Shown here: positions 16,975 to 27,744 of the stretch, piece after piece | Layout: each line of letters opens with the position of its first letter | Numbering within the stretch: position 1 is the first letter of the stretch | Program-made: the position numbers and the translations under genes | Source of the DNA: Mobilitalea torta | GTDB taxonomy: Bacteria; Bacillota; Clostridia; Lachnospirales; Lachnospiraceae | NCBI RefSeq assembly: GCF_050433395.1 | Contig: NZ_JBNPXH010000006.1 | Coordinates: 1 to 64,000, forward strand | Length of the DNA: 64,000 nt | Direction: 5' to 3' | The notes under the pieces: model-generated | What the model was told of the DNA's origin: nothing | The model's database searches: none | The model's input: only the letters and a program-made list of their open reading frames with translations

Positions 16975-17059
16975 GGAGAGTTGTCCGAGTGGCCTAAGGA
17001 GCTGGTCTCGAAAACCAGTGTACCTACCGGTACCTAGGGTTCGAATCCCTAACTCTCCG
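16975..17059 (+). tRNA. tRNA-Ser (anticodon CGA)
   Basis: A complete class II tRNA: acceptor GGAGAGT (16975-16981) pairs with ACTCTCC (17052-17058), discriminator G; anticodon stem CTGGT/ACCAG around loop CTCGAAA (anticodon CGA); variable arm GTACC-TACC-GGTAC; T arm TAGGG-TTCGAAT-CCCTA. No CCA is encoded. It lies inside the island, 173 bases from attL, and carries the same anticodon as the host tRNA the island destroyed, so it may compensate for that loss. Confidence 0.95.
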
Positions 17060-17113
17060 TCAGTCTTTTCCAATGGGTCAGCTTTGAGAAGGTTGAAACC
17101 CATTGTTATGGAG

Positions 17114-17146
17114 GGAGTTGTCAGTTGCGACTGACAACTCCTTTTT
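17114..17146 (+). terminator. terminator after tRNA-Ser
   Basis: GGAGTTGTCAG (17114-17124) pairs perfectly with CTGACAACTCC (17131-17141), followed by TTTTT. It also faces the 3' end of the integrase gene on the other strand and may serve both. Confidence 0.85.
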
Positions 17147-17253
17147 ACGTTTCCCCGTTGATGTCCCTCCGGGCATCGTACTCTTTCTGTGAAGTGAATT
17201 CAAACCCCTTCATTCTTCTTAATTATACGGTTATGAAATGCAACGGAGTTACG

Positions 17254-18579
17254 CTATCCTACGTAACCATTTCTTTTTTTTTCGGTACTTTGATTAGGCT
17301 TTCCAGAGTCAGGGTTTGCCGATTCGGGTAATGTCTCGAACAGACCGGTGCTCAGCCGCTCTGCGGATATCAGCATAGACTCCTCCATATCCAGATGTGC
17401 ATAAAGGTTTGCAGTGGTACCATAGTCGCTATGACCCAACCAGGCTTGGATTTCCTTCATGGAGACACCATTTCGCAGTAATAGGCTCGCACAGCTGTGC
17501 CGGGTATCATGGAACCGGATATGCCGCAAGACATTCTTCTTCAGGAACTTTGAGAAAGTCGATGAGATATAGTCCGGCTTAATAAGTTCGCCGATTTCAT
17601 TGACATAAACATACCCCAGATACTGACGGTTGTAGGAATTGCCAAAGAGCTGGCGGTGTTCCTTTTGCTGCTCCTTCAAGGCCAGCAGCTTTTCCCGGAA
17701 TAAGGGGATAAGCGGAAGCGTTCTCATACTGGATTTATTTTTCGCCTTGTCTTTTGCATAGCATACTCTCTTTTGACCTTTGCGCTGGTATGTGGTGACA
17801 GTATGGGCTATCGTAAACAGGTTTCGTTCAAAATCAAAATTCTGCCATTTCAAGCCAACAATCTCACTTCTGCGAAGCCCATAGAACAGACCGAACAGAA
17901 TGGCAAGTTCCAGCCAGGTACCCTCTGCCAGACGTATACACTCCAGTGCCTCTTCCGGAAGATAAAAACTGCCAATGAATTTATCCGTCTTGGGGCGCTG
18001 CTTATGGGCAGCGTTCTTTCCAACCAATCCGTCTTCCATAGCCACTTCCAACGCATTATGGATATTGCAATGGTAGCGCACAACGGTAGTTCCTTTTTTA
18101 CCGTCTTTCCCGTGTTCAGGGTCTCCAATACGTTCAAATCTGTAGAATTCACGTAGGTGTTTCGGCTCTAGTTGAGACAGCGTTAGGCCAAGTTTTTTGA
18201 AATACGGGTAAATATGATTTTCAACTGAATCACAATATCCGGCATAGGTTACCGGATCAACCTCTGTTTCCTTATAAGAAAGCCAGTACAGCATATAATC
18301 CGCAAACAGCATATCTGCGGTGTTGGATACAACAGTTCTGCTTTTCTCCGGAATTGGAGGAGAAACTATTTTCTCTGTTTCTGAAATAAGTTCACCATAT
18401 TCATTGTAAAGGTTTCGGAATTCATCAAGCTTTTTCTCAGCCAGCCGTTTGTTCCCTTTTTTCACCGGTAAATCGGTTGGAATCCATTTAGGGAAGCGTT
18501 TACCGTCATGGTGCTTGCAATTCAAAACGGCATAATATTTTCCGCCTTTTTCTTGTAGATGTCCCGCTAACATAATCAA
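17254..18579 (-). CDS. int: tyrosine recombinase/integrase of the island
   Basis: The protein of about 441 residues has an N-terminal arm-type DNA-binding region (GKYYAVLNCKHHDGKRFPKW), a core-binding SAM-like domain around residues 95-165, and a C-terminal catalytic domain with the Arg in LFYGLRRSEIVGLKW, the HDTRH box, the LGHSDYGTTANLYAHLD region with His and the nucleophile Tyr. All catalytic residues appear intact. Its start may be TTG at 18579 (6 bases from AAAGGAG) or ATG at 18573. Being next to attL, it most likely catalysed insertion into the tRNA anticodon loop. Confidence 0.9.
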   Translation of the reverse strand: MIMLAGHLQEKGGKYYAVLNCKHHDGKRFPKWIPTDLPVKKGNKRLAEKKLDEFRNLYNEYGELISETEKIVSPPIPEKSRTVVSNTADMLFADYMLYWLSYKETEVDPVTYAGYCDSVENHIYPYFKKLGLTLSQLEPKHLREFYRFERIGDPEHGKDGKKGTTVVRYHCNIHNALEVAMEDGLVGKNAAHKQRPKTDKFIGSFYLPEEALECIRLAEGTWLELAILFGLFYGLRRSEIVGLKWQNFDFERNLFTIAHTVTTYQRKGQKRVCYAKDKAKNKSSMRTLPLIPLFREKLLALKEQQKEHRQLFGNSYNRQYLGYVYVNEIGELIKPDYISSTFSKFLKKNVLRHIRFHDTRHSCASLLLRNGVSMKEIQAWLGHSDYGTTANLYAHLDMEESMLISAERLSTGLFETLPESANPDSGKPNQSTEKKRNGYVG

Positions 18580-18691
18580 TCATTACTCCTTTCAGCGGTT
18601 ATTCCACCTACCATTGACATATAATACTATACTACTTTTCGCCAACAAACTACAACAACTTATGCCAAATTCACACCACGAGATGGGGTTG

Positions 18692-18913
18692 CTATTTTTT
18701 GTTTTCAATGTCAAGGTAGGCAATAATATAACTTTTAGGGATGCGGAAAAGACGTCCGACATTTTGCTTCTTCAGATCGCCCTTTTTGATCATCTTGTAA
18801 ACCGTCTTAGTGCATACCCCCAAGATCTCACTTGTTTCTTCGACGGTCAGGACATCAGGATAGTCACTAATCCGTTTGATAGACTGCTTACTGTATAAAG
18901 ATTGTCTTTTCAT
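18692..18913 (-). CDS. excisionase-like helix-turn-helix protein
   Basis: The 73-residue protein carries a MerR/excisionase-type winged helix: VLTVEETSEILGVCTKTVYKMIKKGDLKKQNVGRLFRIPKSYIIAYLD, a standard HTH_17 pattern. Such small proteins bend DNA near attachment sites to direct excision. ATG at 18913 has GGAG six bases upstream; the frame is open further up but without a site. It is upstream of the integrase on the same strand, 113 bases away, the common xis-int order. Confidence 0.8.
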   Translation of the reverse strand: MKRQSLYSKQSIKRISDYPDVLTVEETSEILGVCTKTVYKMIKKGDLKKQNVGRLFRIPKSYIIAYLDIENKK

Positions 18914-19638
18914 TTTTTTCTCCATTCTGCATTTTTTTAAAAGCCGATATACTAAGCTTTCTGAACATACGCACCCATACCGGCTCATTTCCTGCGCTCA
19001 TTTTGACCGCGTCTTTTCAGGCCGCGCTATGCGCTGTTTTATACGTGGGCGTGCTCTGCCGATTCAGCATCTTGGCACACTGTCCGCGAAACCTGTATAA
19101 CTTCCGGTGGGTGCTATGAAATTGTCAAGGTACATAATGGGTGTAAGGTCAGCTTTGAGCTTGTCCTTACACCTGATAAACATAGCATTATGTATGTAAT
19201 TTCTGCAAAGATGGAAAAATTTATAATTTTATTTTGGACATGCAACTCAACACTGCCAATTGAAGCATTCAGAGAACGTCACTTTCCAGTTGCCCTAATG
19301 TGCATATTTTACTTTAATAGCGTATCCATTTTTTTGAAATGGAAAGGTGTTTCGCTTTAGACAGCATGAAAAGTTGTTGATATTTTTGAAAAAATAAACA
19401 TTGTGCTTGATGTATCACTGGATATACAAAATAAATGAACTCAGTGTAAAGAGACATCATGTATTTACTATCAAGTACCCCATTATACGGCATACTGGAA
19501 TAATCGAATAATGAGTCAAACTGTAATTATTTGATTGAATTATTTTACAATTTATCATAAAATGATGTTAAGGTTTTAAATAAAAAGATGGTAGAACATG
19601 CAAATTAAATAAAACATGAGAGAAGATGGGAAAATAAA
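18914..19638. other. 725-base region between excisionase and RhuM
   Basis: No gene is supportable here. It contains a hairpin GGTGTAAGG (19140-19148) with CCTTACACC (19165-19173), and AT-rich sequence with a likely promoter for rhuM near 19530-19560. The sequence around 19555-19600 resembles that before the flavin reductase gene (about 133-176), possibly a shared promoter-type motif. The divergent arrangement suggests control signals for both excisionase and rhuM. Confidence 0.4.
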
Positions 19639-20640
19639 ATGAATTCTGAAATAATCATGTATCAGACCGAAGACGGGTTAACAAAAATGGAAGTTACTTT
19701 TGATGATGATACAGTATGGCTTTCTATTGACCAAATGGCAGAGCTATTTCAGCGTAATAAGTCTACGATTTCGCGTCATATAAAAAATATATTTGAAGAA
19801 GGCGAACTGGCTAGGAATTCAGTTGTTGCAAATTATGCAACAACTGCTTCTGACGGCAAGACATATAAGATTGATTATTATAATTTAGATGTTATTATAT
19901 CTGTTGGCTACCGGGTAAAATCATTAAGGGGAACACAATTCAGGATATGGGCGAGCAGCGTATTAAAAGAGTATATGCGAAAAGGCTTTGCAATGAATGA
20001 TGATTTGCTGAAAAATAATGGTGGCGGAATATTTTTTGATGAGTTATTGGAAAGAATCAGAGACATCCGTTCCTCTGAAAAGGTATTTTGGAGAAAAGTA
20101 TTGGATATCTATGCTACAAGTATTGATTACGATCCAAGAACAGAAGTGTCAATGATGTTTTTTAAAACCGTTCAAAATAAAATGCATTGGGCTGCACATG
20201 GACAGACTGCAGCAGAGAAAATATATTATTCAGCGGATGCACAAAAGCCATATATGGGTATGTTCAGTTTTAAAGGAGAAATACCCACTCAGGCGGATGC
20301 ATTGGTAGCAAAAAAATATTGTACGGAAGAAGAATTATCCGCACTTAACAGTGTTGTTTCTGCTTATCTTGAGTTCGCAGAGATGCAGGCTCGTAGAAGA
20401 ATCCCCATGTATATGTCTGATTGGATTGAGACGCTGGATGGCTTTTTGAAACTGTCCAAACATGAAATACTGACTCATGCCGGAAAGATCAGTGCAAAGG
20501 CAGCGGAGTTAAAAGCGAAAGAAGAATATAAGAAATTTAAAACATTGAATTTGGACGAAATTTCCAAAGTGGAGAAGGATTATATAAAAGCATTGGAAGA
20601 TATGGAAATGAAGTTGCTGGGTGAGGGTAAAAAAGAGTAG
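19639..20640 (+). CDS. rhuM: RhuM family protein
   Basis: The 333-residue protein matches the RhuM family: MNSEIIMYQTEDG, the DDTVWLSIDQMAELFQRNKSTISRHIKNIFEEGEL helix-turn-helix segment, and IDYYNLDVIISVGYRVKSLRGTQFRIWASSVLKEYM. The C-terminal part (DFLELLERIRDIRSSEKVFWRKVLDIYATS...) is the family's second conserved region. RhuM genes are common in genomic islands and close to restriction and toxin genes, but the function is not established. It is first in the defence block. A 135-base piece of a second rhuM copy lies at 31346-31480. Confidence 0.88.
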   Translation: MNSEIIMYQTEDGLTKMEVTFDDDTVWLSIDQMAELFQRNKSTISRHIKNIFEEGELARNSVVANYATTASDGKTYKIDYYNLDVIISVGYRVKSLRGTQFRIWASSVLKEYMRKGFAMNDDLLKNNGGGIFFDELLERIRDIRSSEKVFWRKVLDIYATSIDYDPRTEVSMMFFKTVQNKMHWAAHGQTAAEKIYYSADAQKPYMGMFSFKGEIPTQADALVAKKYCTEEELSALNSVVSAYLEFAEMQARRRIPMYMSDWIETLDGFLKLSKHEILTHAGKISAKAAELKAKEEYKKFKTLNLDEISKVEKDYIKALEDMEMKLLGEGKKE

Positions 20641-20832
20641 GGAATTAGTTATGCAAAACGAAATTCCACCTCTGGTGTACAATTATTAGTCTATATTCAA
20701 GATTATTTATATAAGAAATATAAGTGGAGTAAATTTTTACCCTACTTATATTTGGAGTAATCATTTTACAGAAAGGGACATCTATGCCTGTTATATAATT
20801 TATGATTAACTTTAAAACAGGAGAAAATGCAC

Positions 20833-22860
20833 ATGATGGTTAATATTGATTTTAAGAGTATAAGAGAGTGCGATGGCAGCCAACAAAATGGCTTTGAAGA
20901 ATTGGTATGCCAACTCGCAAGATTGAATCCACCAAAGAACGCAAAATCCTTTATTAGAAAAGAGGGCGCTGGAGGAGATGCGGGTGTAGAGTGTTTTTGG
21001 ATCTGTTCTGACGGAACAGAATGGGCATGGCAGGCAAAATATTTTACCGAAGCATTAGATTTAAGTCAGTGGAGCCAGATTGATGAATCCGTACAAAGTG
21101 CGATAGAAAAGCACCCTAATATGAGAAAATACTATGTATGCGTGCCAAGAGACAGAACAGATAGCAGAAGAAAAAATAAAAAGGGAGAGCAAGTAGTAAC
21201 TGCTCTGGACACATGGAATTCATATAAGGGAAAACGGGAAAAGATGGCTTTTGAAAAGGGGAGTAAAATTGAATTCATATATTGGGGAAAGAGCGAATTA
21301 ATTGACATTCTTCAGAAAGATGATCCGGTTTATACTGGTAAGATACTTTATTGGTTTAATGCGGCGGTAGTTACAAGTGAGAAATTGAAAAACATTGCTA
21401 AGAATGCTAAAGCATGTTTAGGAGAGCGTTTTACCCCTGAAAATCACGTAGAACTTCCTATTGTGAAGATGCTTACGTGCATTGATAGAGCAGCCGAATG
21501 GAAAGATGAAATTAGAAACATTGTATCTGAGGTCTATCAGTGTAGAAAAGATGTTGAATCTATTACTAAATGCAATGTCTTTAAGCCTGAAAAGGAGCAG
21601 GCTCTCATAGATCTTATAGAAAAATATGATGGATTTGTTGCTGATGTAATAGAATTTAAAGATGATGATGATATTTTGTTTTCTAGACTTTCTGATTATT
21701 GTGACCAAATTAAGGCGTTGATTGATATCTTAAATGATTTAAGTGACTTTGTTTATAATATGAATGTTAAGGAACCAGAAACTCGAAATGATAGGGCAGA
21801 TATCAATCGTCAAATAAATAGTGTTAGTAGAGTTCTCGATCAATACGATCAATTATTAAAAAACGAGAAAATTCAAGCTGGGAAATTGAGACGATTATTG
21901 ATTACTGGAGAAGCTGGTAGTGGGAAATCACACTTGTTATGTGATTTTGTATTGAGGAGAATTGATAATGCACTACCTACGATTTTTTTGTTAGGGGAGC
22001 ATTACCATGGCGGGGATCCAATTCGTTTTCTGGCTGAAGCATTAGATTTGACAAACCATAGTAATTCGAGTATTCTAGGTGCCCTGGAAACGTTAGGGGT
22101 AACATATAAAACCAATACTCTTATTGTAATTGATGCAATTAATGAAGGAAATTATAGAAGAGACTGGTATTCATACATAAATAAATTTATTTTGGAGTTG
22201 CAGCCATTTAAACATATTGCAATTATTTTTAGTTGCCGCAATACCTATACCGATTTTATTATCCCTGATGTAGTATTGAATAACATTCCAGAAATAGTAC
22301 ACAGAGGTTTTGCAGGATATGAGAAAAGAGCTGCTTTAAAATACCTGAGTAAGCAGGATATAAGTATACCTGCAGTCCCCTTTTTGGCACCAGAATTTAG
22401 TAATCCGCTATTTCTTAAAATAATCTGTAAGGCACTGAAAGAAAGTGGGTTAAAAGAATTTCCAAAAGGTCTGCGAGGGTATAATAATCTGTTTGGATTC
22501 TATCTTGATAGTATTCAAGATGTGGTAAGAAGGATTAAAGGAACATATAGAACGGACACAGTACGCAGTGTAGTATCTGCAATGGTGAAAAAACTATATC
22601 CAGATCGTCTTTGGGGTATCCCTGTTAATGAGGCGGAAAGAATAATCAATCAATTTGATAGCGGAAGCAATGGAGAGCGAGCCTTATTTGATATTTTAAT
22701 TAGTGAGGGACTTTTCTCATTTGATGTTGATGTAGATAGTGATGGGATTAAAACTGAAATACTACGATTTACATATGAAAGATTTAGTGATTTTGCTATT
22801 GCAAATGCTATTGTTGCAACATGCCAGAATGAGGATGAATTTCAAAAATTAATTAATTAG
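20833..22860 (+). CDS. Avs-like STAND NTPase with N-terminal nuclease domain, amino-terminal part (amber-interrupted)
   Basis: The first 150 residues look like a PD-(D/E)XK/Mrr-type nuclease: GAGGDAGVECFWICSDGTEWAWQAKYF has the Asp, Glu and QxK spacing. A STAND-type NTPase follows, with Walker A ITGEAGSGKSHLL (about residue 360) and Walker B NTLIVIDAINEG. This layout is that of the Avs (AVAST) anti-phage sensors. A TAG stops the frame at 22858-22860, but the same frame is open from 22861 to 25446, so a single gene of about 1,537 codons has been interrupted. ATG 20833 is 9 bases from AGGAG. Without suppression the product would lack the C-terminal sensor region. Confidence 0.72.
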   Translation: MMVNIDFKSIRECDGSQQNGFEELVCQLARLNPPKNAKSFIRKEGAGGDAGVECFWICSDGTEWAWQAKYFTEALDLSQWSQIDESVQSAIEKHPNMRKYYVCVPRDRTDSRRKNKKGEQVVTALDTWNSYKGKREKMAFEKGSKIEFIYWGKSELIDILQKDDPVYTGKILYWFNAAVVTSEKLKNIAKNAKACLGERFTPENHVELPIVKMLTCIDRAAEWKDEIRNIVSEVYQCRKDVESITKCNVFKPEKEQALIDLIEKYDGFVADVIEFKDDDDILFSRLSDYCDQIKALIDILNDLSDFVYNMNVKEPETRNDRADINRQINSVSRVLDQYDQLLKNEKIQAGKLRRLLITGEAGSGKSHLLCDFVLRRIDNALPTIFLLGEHYHGGDPIRFLAEALDLTNHSNSSILGALETLGVTYKTNTLIVIDAINEGNYRRDWYSYINKFILELQPFKHIAIIFSCRNTYTDFIIPDVVLNNIPEIVHRGFAGYEKRAALKYLSKQDISIPAVPFLAPEFSNPLFLKIICKALKESGLKEFPKGLRGYNNLFGFYLDSIQDVVRRIKGTYRTDTVRSVVSAMVKKLYPDRLWGIPVNEAERIINQFDSGSNGERALFDILISEGLFSFDVDVDSDGIKTEILRFTYERFSDFAIANAIVATCQNEDEFQKLIN

Positions 22861-25446
22861 GACTCAGCCCTAAAAGCAATAATTGATAAATATCAATACT
22901 GGGGGATTGTAAAGGCTCTTGGTATCGCTGTACCTGAAAAGTTTCATAAAGAGCTACTTGATTTTTTGATATTTGATGAAGATAATGAGTGGAAATATGA
23001 GCAGTACTTGGATGATACATTTCTTGAAGGGATATTACTACGTTCGAAAGATTCGATTAGTGATAATTCCTTAAGTTATTTGAATAAAGTGCACTCTGCT
23101 TTTTTTGGTAATATGGCATTGGATACATTGTTATCGCTATCTACAGAGCCAGGCCATCCTTGGAATGCGGATTTTCTGGATAAAAATTTATTGAAGTTAT
23201 CATTGGCAGAACGAGATCGTTTTTGGACTACATATATATCTACACATGATTATTCAGAAAGTGATGGCGAGAAGGAGTCGCCAATCAGGACAATTATTAA
23301 TTGGGTTAATCATGAAAATCTGGGGAATGTGGAGCATGAGCGGCTACGTTTGGTTGCTATTGTGTTACTTTGGACAAGCTCATCCTCGAAGCGAATGTTA
23401 AGGCAGTCAGCAATAAAAGCACTGGCAAAAGTTTTTTCACGCATACCTTATGAGATACCTGATTTTTTAAGTAAATATTCCGGGTTAGATGATTCATATG
23501 TAGTAAATGGACTATATGCAGCAGTATATGGAGCAGTGGTAAATTTACCGAACGAGGTTAGTTTTGACGAGATTGTTAGAAGTGTAATTGAACATCAATT
23601 CACTGAGAAAGTTGAAAATCCGCATATGTTGATTCGGGATTATGCCAGAGGTATTATTGAATATGCTCATAATAAAAAGGGATATGTGATTGGAAATATT
23701 GAAGAATTTCGTCCGCCATATAAAAGTACCTGGCCGTTGGAGAATCCATTACCTTCTGACATCAATGCGCTGGAAGGAGAGTGTTCATCAATAAAAAGCT
23801 CGGTTCAAGGGTTTTTAAATGATTTTGGAAAGTACACCATGAAAGATGTTACGGATTGGACAGCAACCAATCTATCAGAGCCTAGACCAAAAACCTGCTA
23901 TGAGTTTAATGTTGATTTTGCTGAAAGTCTGCCAGAAGAACTGAAAAACAAGTATATGGAAATCTTGAATAAAAGAGTATCCGAGGAAGAGACAAGGAAG
24001 ATAAATGCAAAAGCATGGATAAATAGCCTGATTGGAGACAAAGCGGATTTATTAAGTTTATATCAGGAAAGTGAAGACGAATTTGATGATCAAGAGATGG
24101 GTTTTGAAGCTCAAGAGGATTTTGATGATGACAATATTTCTGAAGAAAAATTTCAAGAAAAAAGCGATGAAGAATCCTATTTTGACACATTAAGCAAGAA
24201 GCTTGATGAAACACAGCGAGAATATCTAAAATGGCTACACCATGAAGGTGTTTCAGAATGTAATGCCAAAGTTGATTTAGAATGGGCTAAGCGATGGGTA
24301 ATTAAGAGAGCTTATGCATTAGGATGGACCTCGAAACTGTTTGAAGAATTTGAAAGAATTTATTGTGGAGATTCGTATAGGAGAAATGGAGGCCTAATAG
24401 AAAGGATTGGAAAGAAGTATCAGTGGATTGCTTATTATGAATTGCTAGGACATTTATCTAATAACTTATATTTTGATGATAGAGGTTATGCTGACATGGA
24501 TGATAGTAAGTTTTGGGGACCATGGCAAATTGATGTGAGGGAAATGGATCCTACCTATTGGTTTGAAGCTAAAAAGGATATTTGCTATGATGATAAAGTA
24601 TATCGCTGGTGGCGGCCATACCATTTTAAATTTGATTCTGAGGATTTAGCAGAGCAAAAAAGGTGGCTATGGGATGAAACGACATTGCCAGACTTTCGGA
24701 AGATTATTTGTACAACCGAACCGGAAACAGGGGAACAATGGTTAACCTTACGTTCTTTTTGTGATTGGAAAATAAAAACTATAATTGATGATGATAAACA
24801 TGGAGAACCTGAATTATGGTACAGAATCAATACCTGCATAATTAACCAGCGAGATTTTGACGCATATAAAACTTATTTTTCTGGCAAACGGTTAGGGAGC
24901 CCAGACTGGATTTATGTACCGAACACAGGTAATCAGCGGTTTTGGGGAGAATATCCTTGGCATCCATGCTATGATAATATTACCGATTGGTCTGTAAAAG
25001 AAGTATACGATAAAGGTCCAGAATGTGAATATCATGTTCCATTATACGAATATGAGTTTTCAACAAGTAGCTTTGATCACATGGAGGATGAAAACTCATC
25101 ATTTTATATGCCTTCCAAAAAGATAATCGAAGAAGTGGGACTAACAAACAATAAAGAAAATCCTGGAGAATGGATGAAGAATAATGTCGTTGTTTTTAGA
25201 GACCCAGGTTTGAATATTAATACCCAGTCATGTGCATTGTTTAAAAAGAAAGTCTTTTGTGAATGGCTAAAGAATAACAATTATGTATTAATATGGCTTA
25301 TTGGCGGAGAAAAACAGTTATTCACTCCACATGTTACGCACTTCTTTGGTCGATTGAACTATAATTGTTTGTATTATATGGATGGCGAAGGAAATATTAA
25401 AGGCGAGACTTGGACCGAACAGGAAAAACCACGAGGAGATCGGTAA
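22861..25446 (+). pseudogene. Avs-like STAND NTPase, carboxy-terminal part after the amber codon
   Basis: This segment continues in the same frame as the upstream gene, starting DSALKAIIDKYQYWGIVKAL directly after the TAG with no loss of sequence. It contains no good ribosome binding site near the TTG at 22966, so independent translation is unlikely. Residues toward the end are rich in Trp, Tyr and acidic residues (WGPWQIDVREMDPTYWFEA, WRPYHFKFD) and form the presumed target-recognition region of an Avs-type sensor. No motif beyond this is recognisable. The coding quality shows that the nonsense change is recent. Confidence 0.65.
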
Positions 25447-25506
25447 AGGTGTGGTGGTTTTATTAGAGTGATTATAAGAGATGGTACTAGAATGGAGGAA
25501 TGGTGC

Positions 25507-27744
25507 ATGTTTCATCCATATAGAAAAGACAGTTCGTATTTGCGGACAGCCATATTTGTCTCCTATAAAGAGAAGTGCGTTTACTGTGGTCGTACGATAC
25601 AGCAGCGCGATATGCATGTGGATCACATTATTCCATCCAACATGGGAGAGTGCTATGATGACGAGGTCAAGCAATATCTTTTGGAGCTGGAGAAAGCCGG
25701 ATTTATCGTAGATTCTATTGAAAACTATCTTCCGTCTTGCCCAGCGTGCAACATTGTCAAGAACAACCGTGTTTACACGTCTGCTAATTTGCGTTTCTTC
25801 CATGAAAAGGCAAGAGTACATGTCGATGAAATATTAAAGAGAATTGATGCGTTGAAAGCAGAAACGAAGGAGTCCTTCTATGAGCCGGTAGATACAGAAC
25901 TTTGGGAAGAGCTGGATTTTTCGTACCAACGTAACATATCGCATGCTATCATGGGTTACCGTTTGACGCCAGCAGATGTGGAAGCGTGTCCCAAGTTTCC
26001 GCAAGTAGAAAGAATTGAAAAACAGTTGATGATTGTGGATCATGTAGTGGTACAAGGCGAGACCGGTTGTGGAAAATCCATCTCTGTTTATCAGGCGGCT
26101 TATGACCTCCATCGAAAAGGCTGGAAAGTCTACCGCTATAAGGCAATAGAAAATCTAAATGTTCCAATGATTCCATACAACACGGAGCCTTCGCTCTATA
26201 TCATTGATGATGCACAGCGGCTTTCGGAAAAAGCAATTGAGGTAATCACTGAACAGACACGTCTAAACACAAAAATTCTATTTGCAAAGACAATTTCACC
26301 TGCTGTACAGCACGATACAATCCTGCTGACAAATAAGGATGCCGTAAAAATTTTGCATGACAACTTTCTTGCAAGGAAGAAGGAAATTACACCCATTGTA
26401 CATCAGTGTGATAACCAGATCGGTATTAATTTTATGGATTCACCAATTGAAAGGCGTCTGGAGGGGGCTGAAAAAGCGGCCACACCATGGCAGTTCAACT
26501 ACATCCTTCGCGGCGGTTGGCAGACTATGAAAGAACAGTATCAAACGATTTGCTCACATCACGACTGCGGTCTGCTGGCTGCGGCAATTGCAGTATTTCA
26601 AATTGTGCAGTTGGATAATTGCGTAAATTATCGCTGGCTGTGCAACTGCCTGCGGCGTGTTGACAGTTCTCTGGCATGGGATGATGGTGATTTGCAATAT
26701 CTGGTGAGTCAAAAAATCGTACTATCTGTAGATGATGTGCGCATTGTCCATATGGAAAGCGCAAAGGTAATTATTGCACAATTTCTCCAAGATGCCTCAA
26801 CGGAAAAGAAAAAGATGTTATATACGGCTATCGAGACATCTTTTGTGGAAAAGGAGATTATGCCGCTAGGCCTTGTGTGGCTGTGCAATGGACTGCTGGG
26901 TTACACTTTCGCTTATCGTCATGAGGAGACCTTTATCAATGAAAAGATGATATCTTCGGCGTTAGAGTGCCTAAAGGATGTGGAAACCTCTCATGCACGT
27001 GCTGGTATTGCGTTCTTCATGGAAAAAGTGTTTACAGTGCGATACGAAAAGAACGGGCAATGGTATTTGGATAAACATGAGACCTTGCTCCTTGACTGGA
27101 TCGCCCATGCCGACAGTGAGACAGCCTACGCGTATTCTCATCTTATTAACACGCTTTTTAACACCGACAAAAAGCGATCTCCACGGTTCACACAAAAGGT
27201 TGATTGGGCACAAATGATACAATCCATGATGCAGGAGAGAAGACCCAACCTATATGCATGGGGGCAATTGTTTAACCGCTTGATATGCTCTCTCCCCAAG
27301 CAGGGGGATGCGCGGATTCGAGAGATGCTATGTCCGATGATAGTGGAGATGCGCTCCAAAACAGTCGTGTCAAATATAGCTGAACTGTCAGATTTCCTAT
27401 GTTCCATAGCACATCTCGCCCCAACATGTGTACACGAAACAGTACGGAAACTACTGCCTATTTATAGAGAATATTTTAAAAAAGATATGATACATGCAAT
27501 ATATCTCTTCAATTTTAAGTTTTTTCTGTACATATGCGGAATGAGTTTGTTGGGCGGACATCGAGCCACAAAAGAGGAGAGAGAAACGGCGGCAGCTTTG
27601 GTGGAGGTGCTACCGGTAGCAGAATTTGCACCGCAATTTCAAATAGTCTTCCGCGGGATTGGCAAAGCATTCATGAAATCATGTGTCTTGTGGGACAATA
27701 TGACAGACAGAAAGCTAAGGAAATTGTCGCCTCAGTTGACATAG
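25507..27744 (+). CDS. HNH nuclease-NTPase fusion (frameshifted near its end)
   Basis: The N-terminus is an HNH endonuclease: CVYCGRTIQQRDMHVDHIIPSN with a second zinc pair in LPSCPACNIVKNNR. After a linker comes a P-loop domain, VVVQGETGCGKSISVYQAA (about residue 180) with Walker B SLYIIDDAQ, then a helical repeat region. The frame stops at 27744, but the frame opening at 27534 continues with coherent sequence to 28283, so a single-base indel near 27640-27660 is likely and the native protein was about 920 residues. ATG 25507 is 8 bases from GGAGG. The design (nuclease plus NTPase plus helical sensor) suggests a single-protein defence system; I know no name for it. Confidence 0.65.
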   Translation: MFHPYRKDSSYLRTAIFVSYKEKCVYCGRTIQQRDMHVDHIIPSNMGECYDDEVKQYLLELEKAGFIVDSIENYLPSCPACNIVKNNRVYTSANLRFFHEKARVHVDEILKRIDALKAETKESFYEPVDTELWEELDFSYQRNISHAIMGYRLTPADVEACPKFPQVERIEKQLMIVDHVVVQGETGCGKSISVYQAAYDLHRKGWKVYRYKAIENLNVPMIPYNTEPSLYIIDDAQRLSEKAIEVITEQTRLNTKILFAKTISPAVQHDTILLTNKDAVKILHDNFLARKKEITPIVHQCDNQIGINFMDSPIERRLEGAEKAATPWQFNYILRGGWQTMKEQYQTICSHHDCGLLAAAIAVFQIVQLDNCVNYRWLCNCLRRVDSSLAWDDGDLQYLVSQKIVLSVDDVRIVHMESAKVIIAQFLQDASTEKKKMLYTAIETSFVEKEIMPLGLVWLCNGLLGYTFAYRHEETFINEKMISSALECLKDVETSHARAGIAFFMEKVFTVRYEKNGQWYLDKHETLLLDWIAHADSETAYAYSHLINTLFNTDKKRSPRFTQKVDWAQMIQSMMQERRPNLYAWGQLFNRLICSLPKQGDARIREMLCPMIVEMRSKTVVSNIAELSDFLCSIAHLAPTCVHETVRKLLPIYREYFKKDMIHAIYLFNFKFFLYICGMSLLGGHRATKEERETAAALVEVLPVAEFAPQFQIVFRGIGKAFMKSCVLWDNMTDRKLRKLSPQLT

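Noticed and set aside
22966..25446. A separate second gene after the Avs-like gene
   Set aside because: It has no ribosome binding site and is in the same frame, continuous with the upstream gene except for one TAG.
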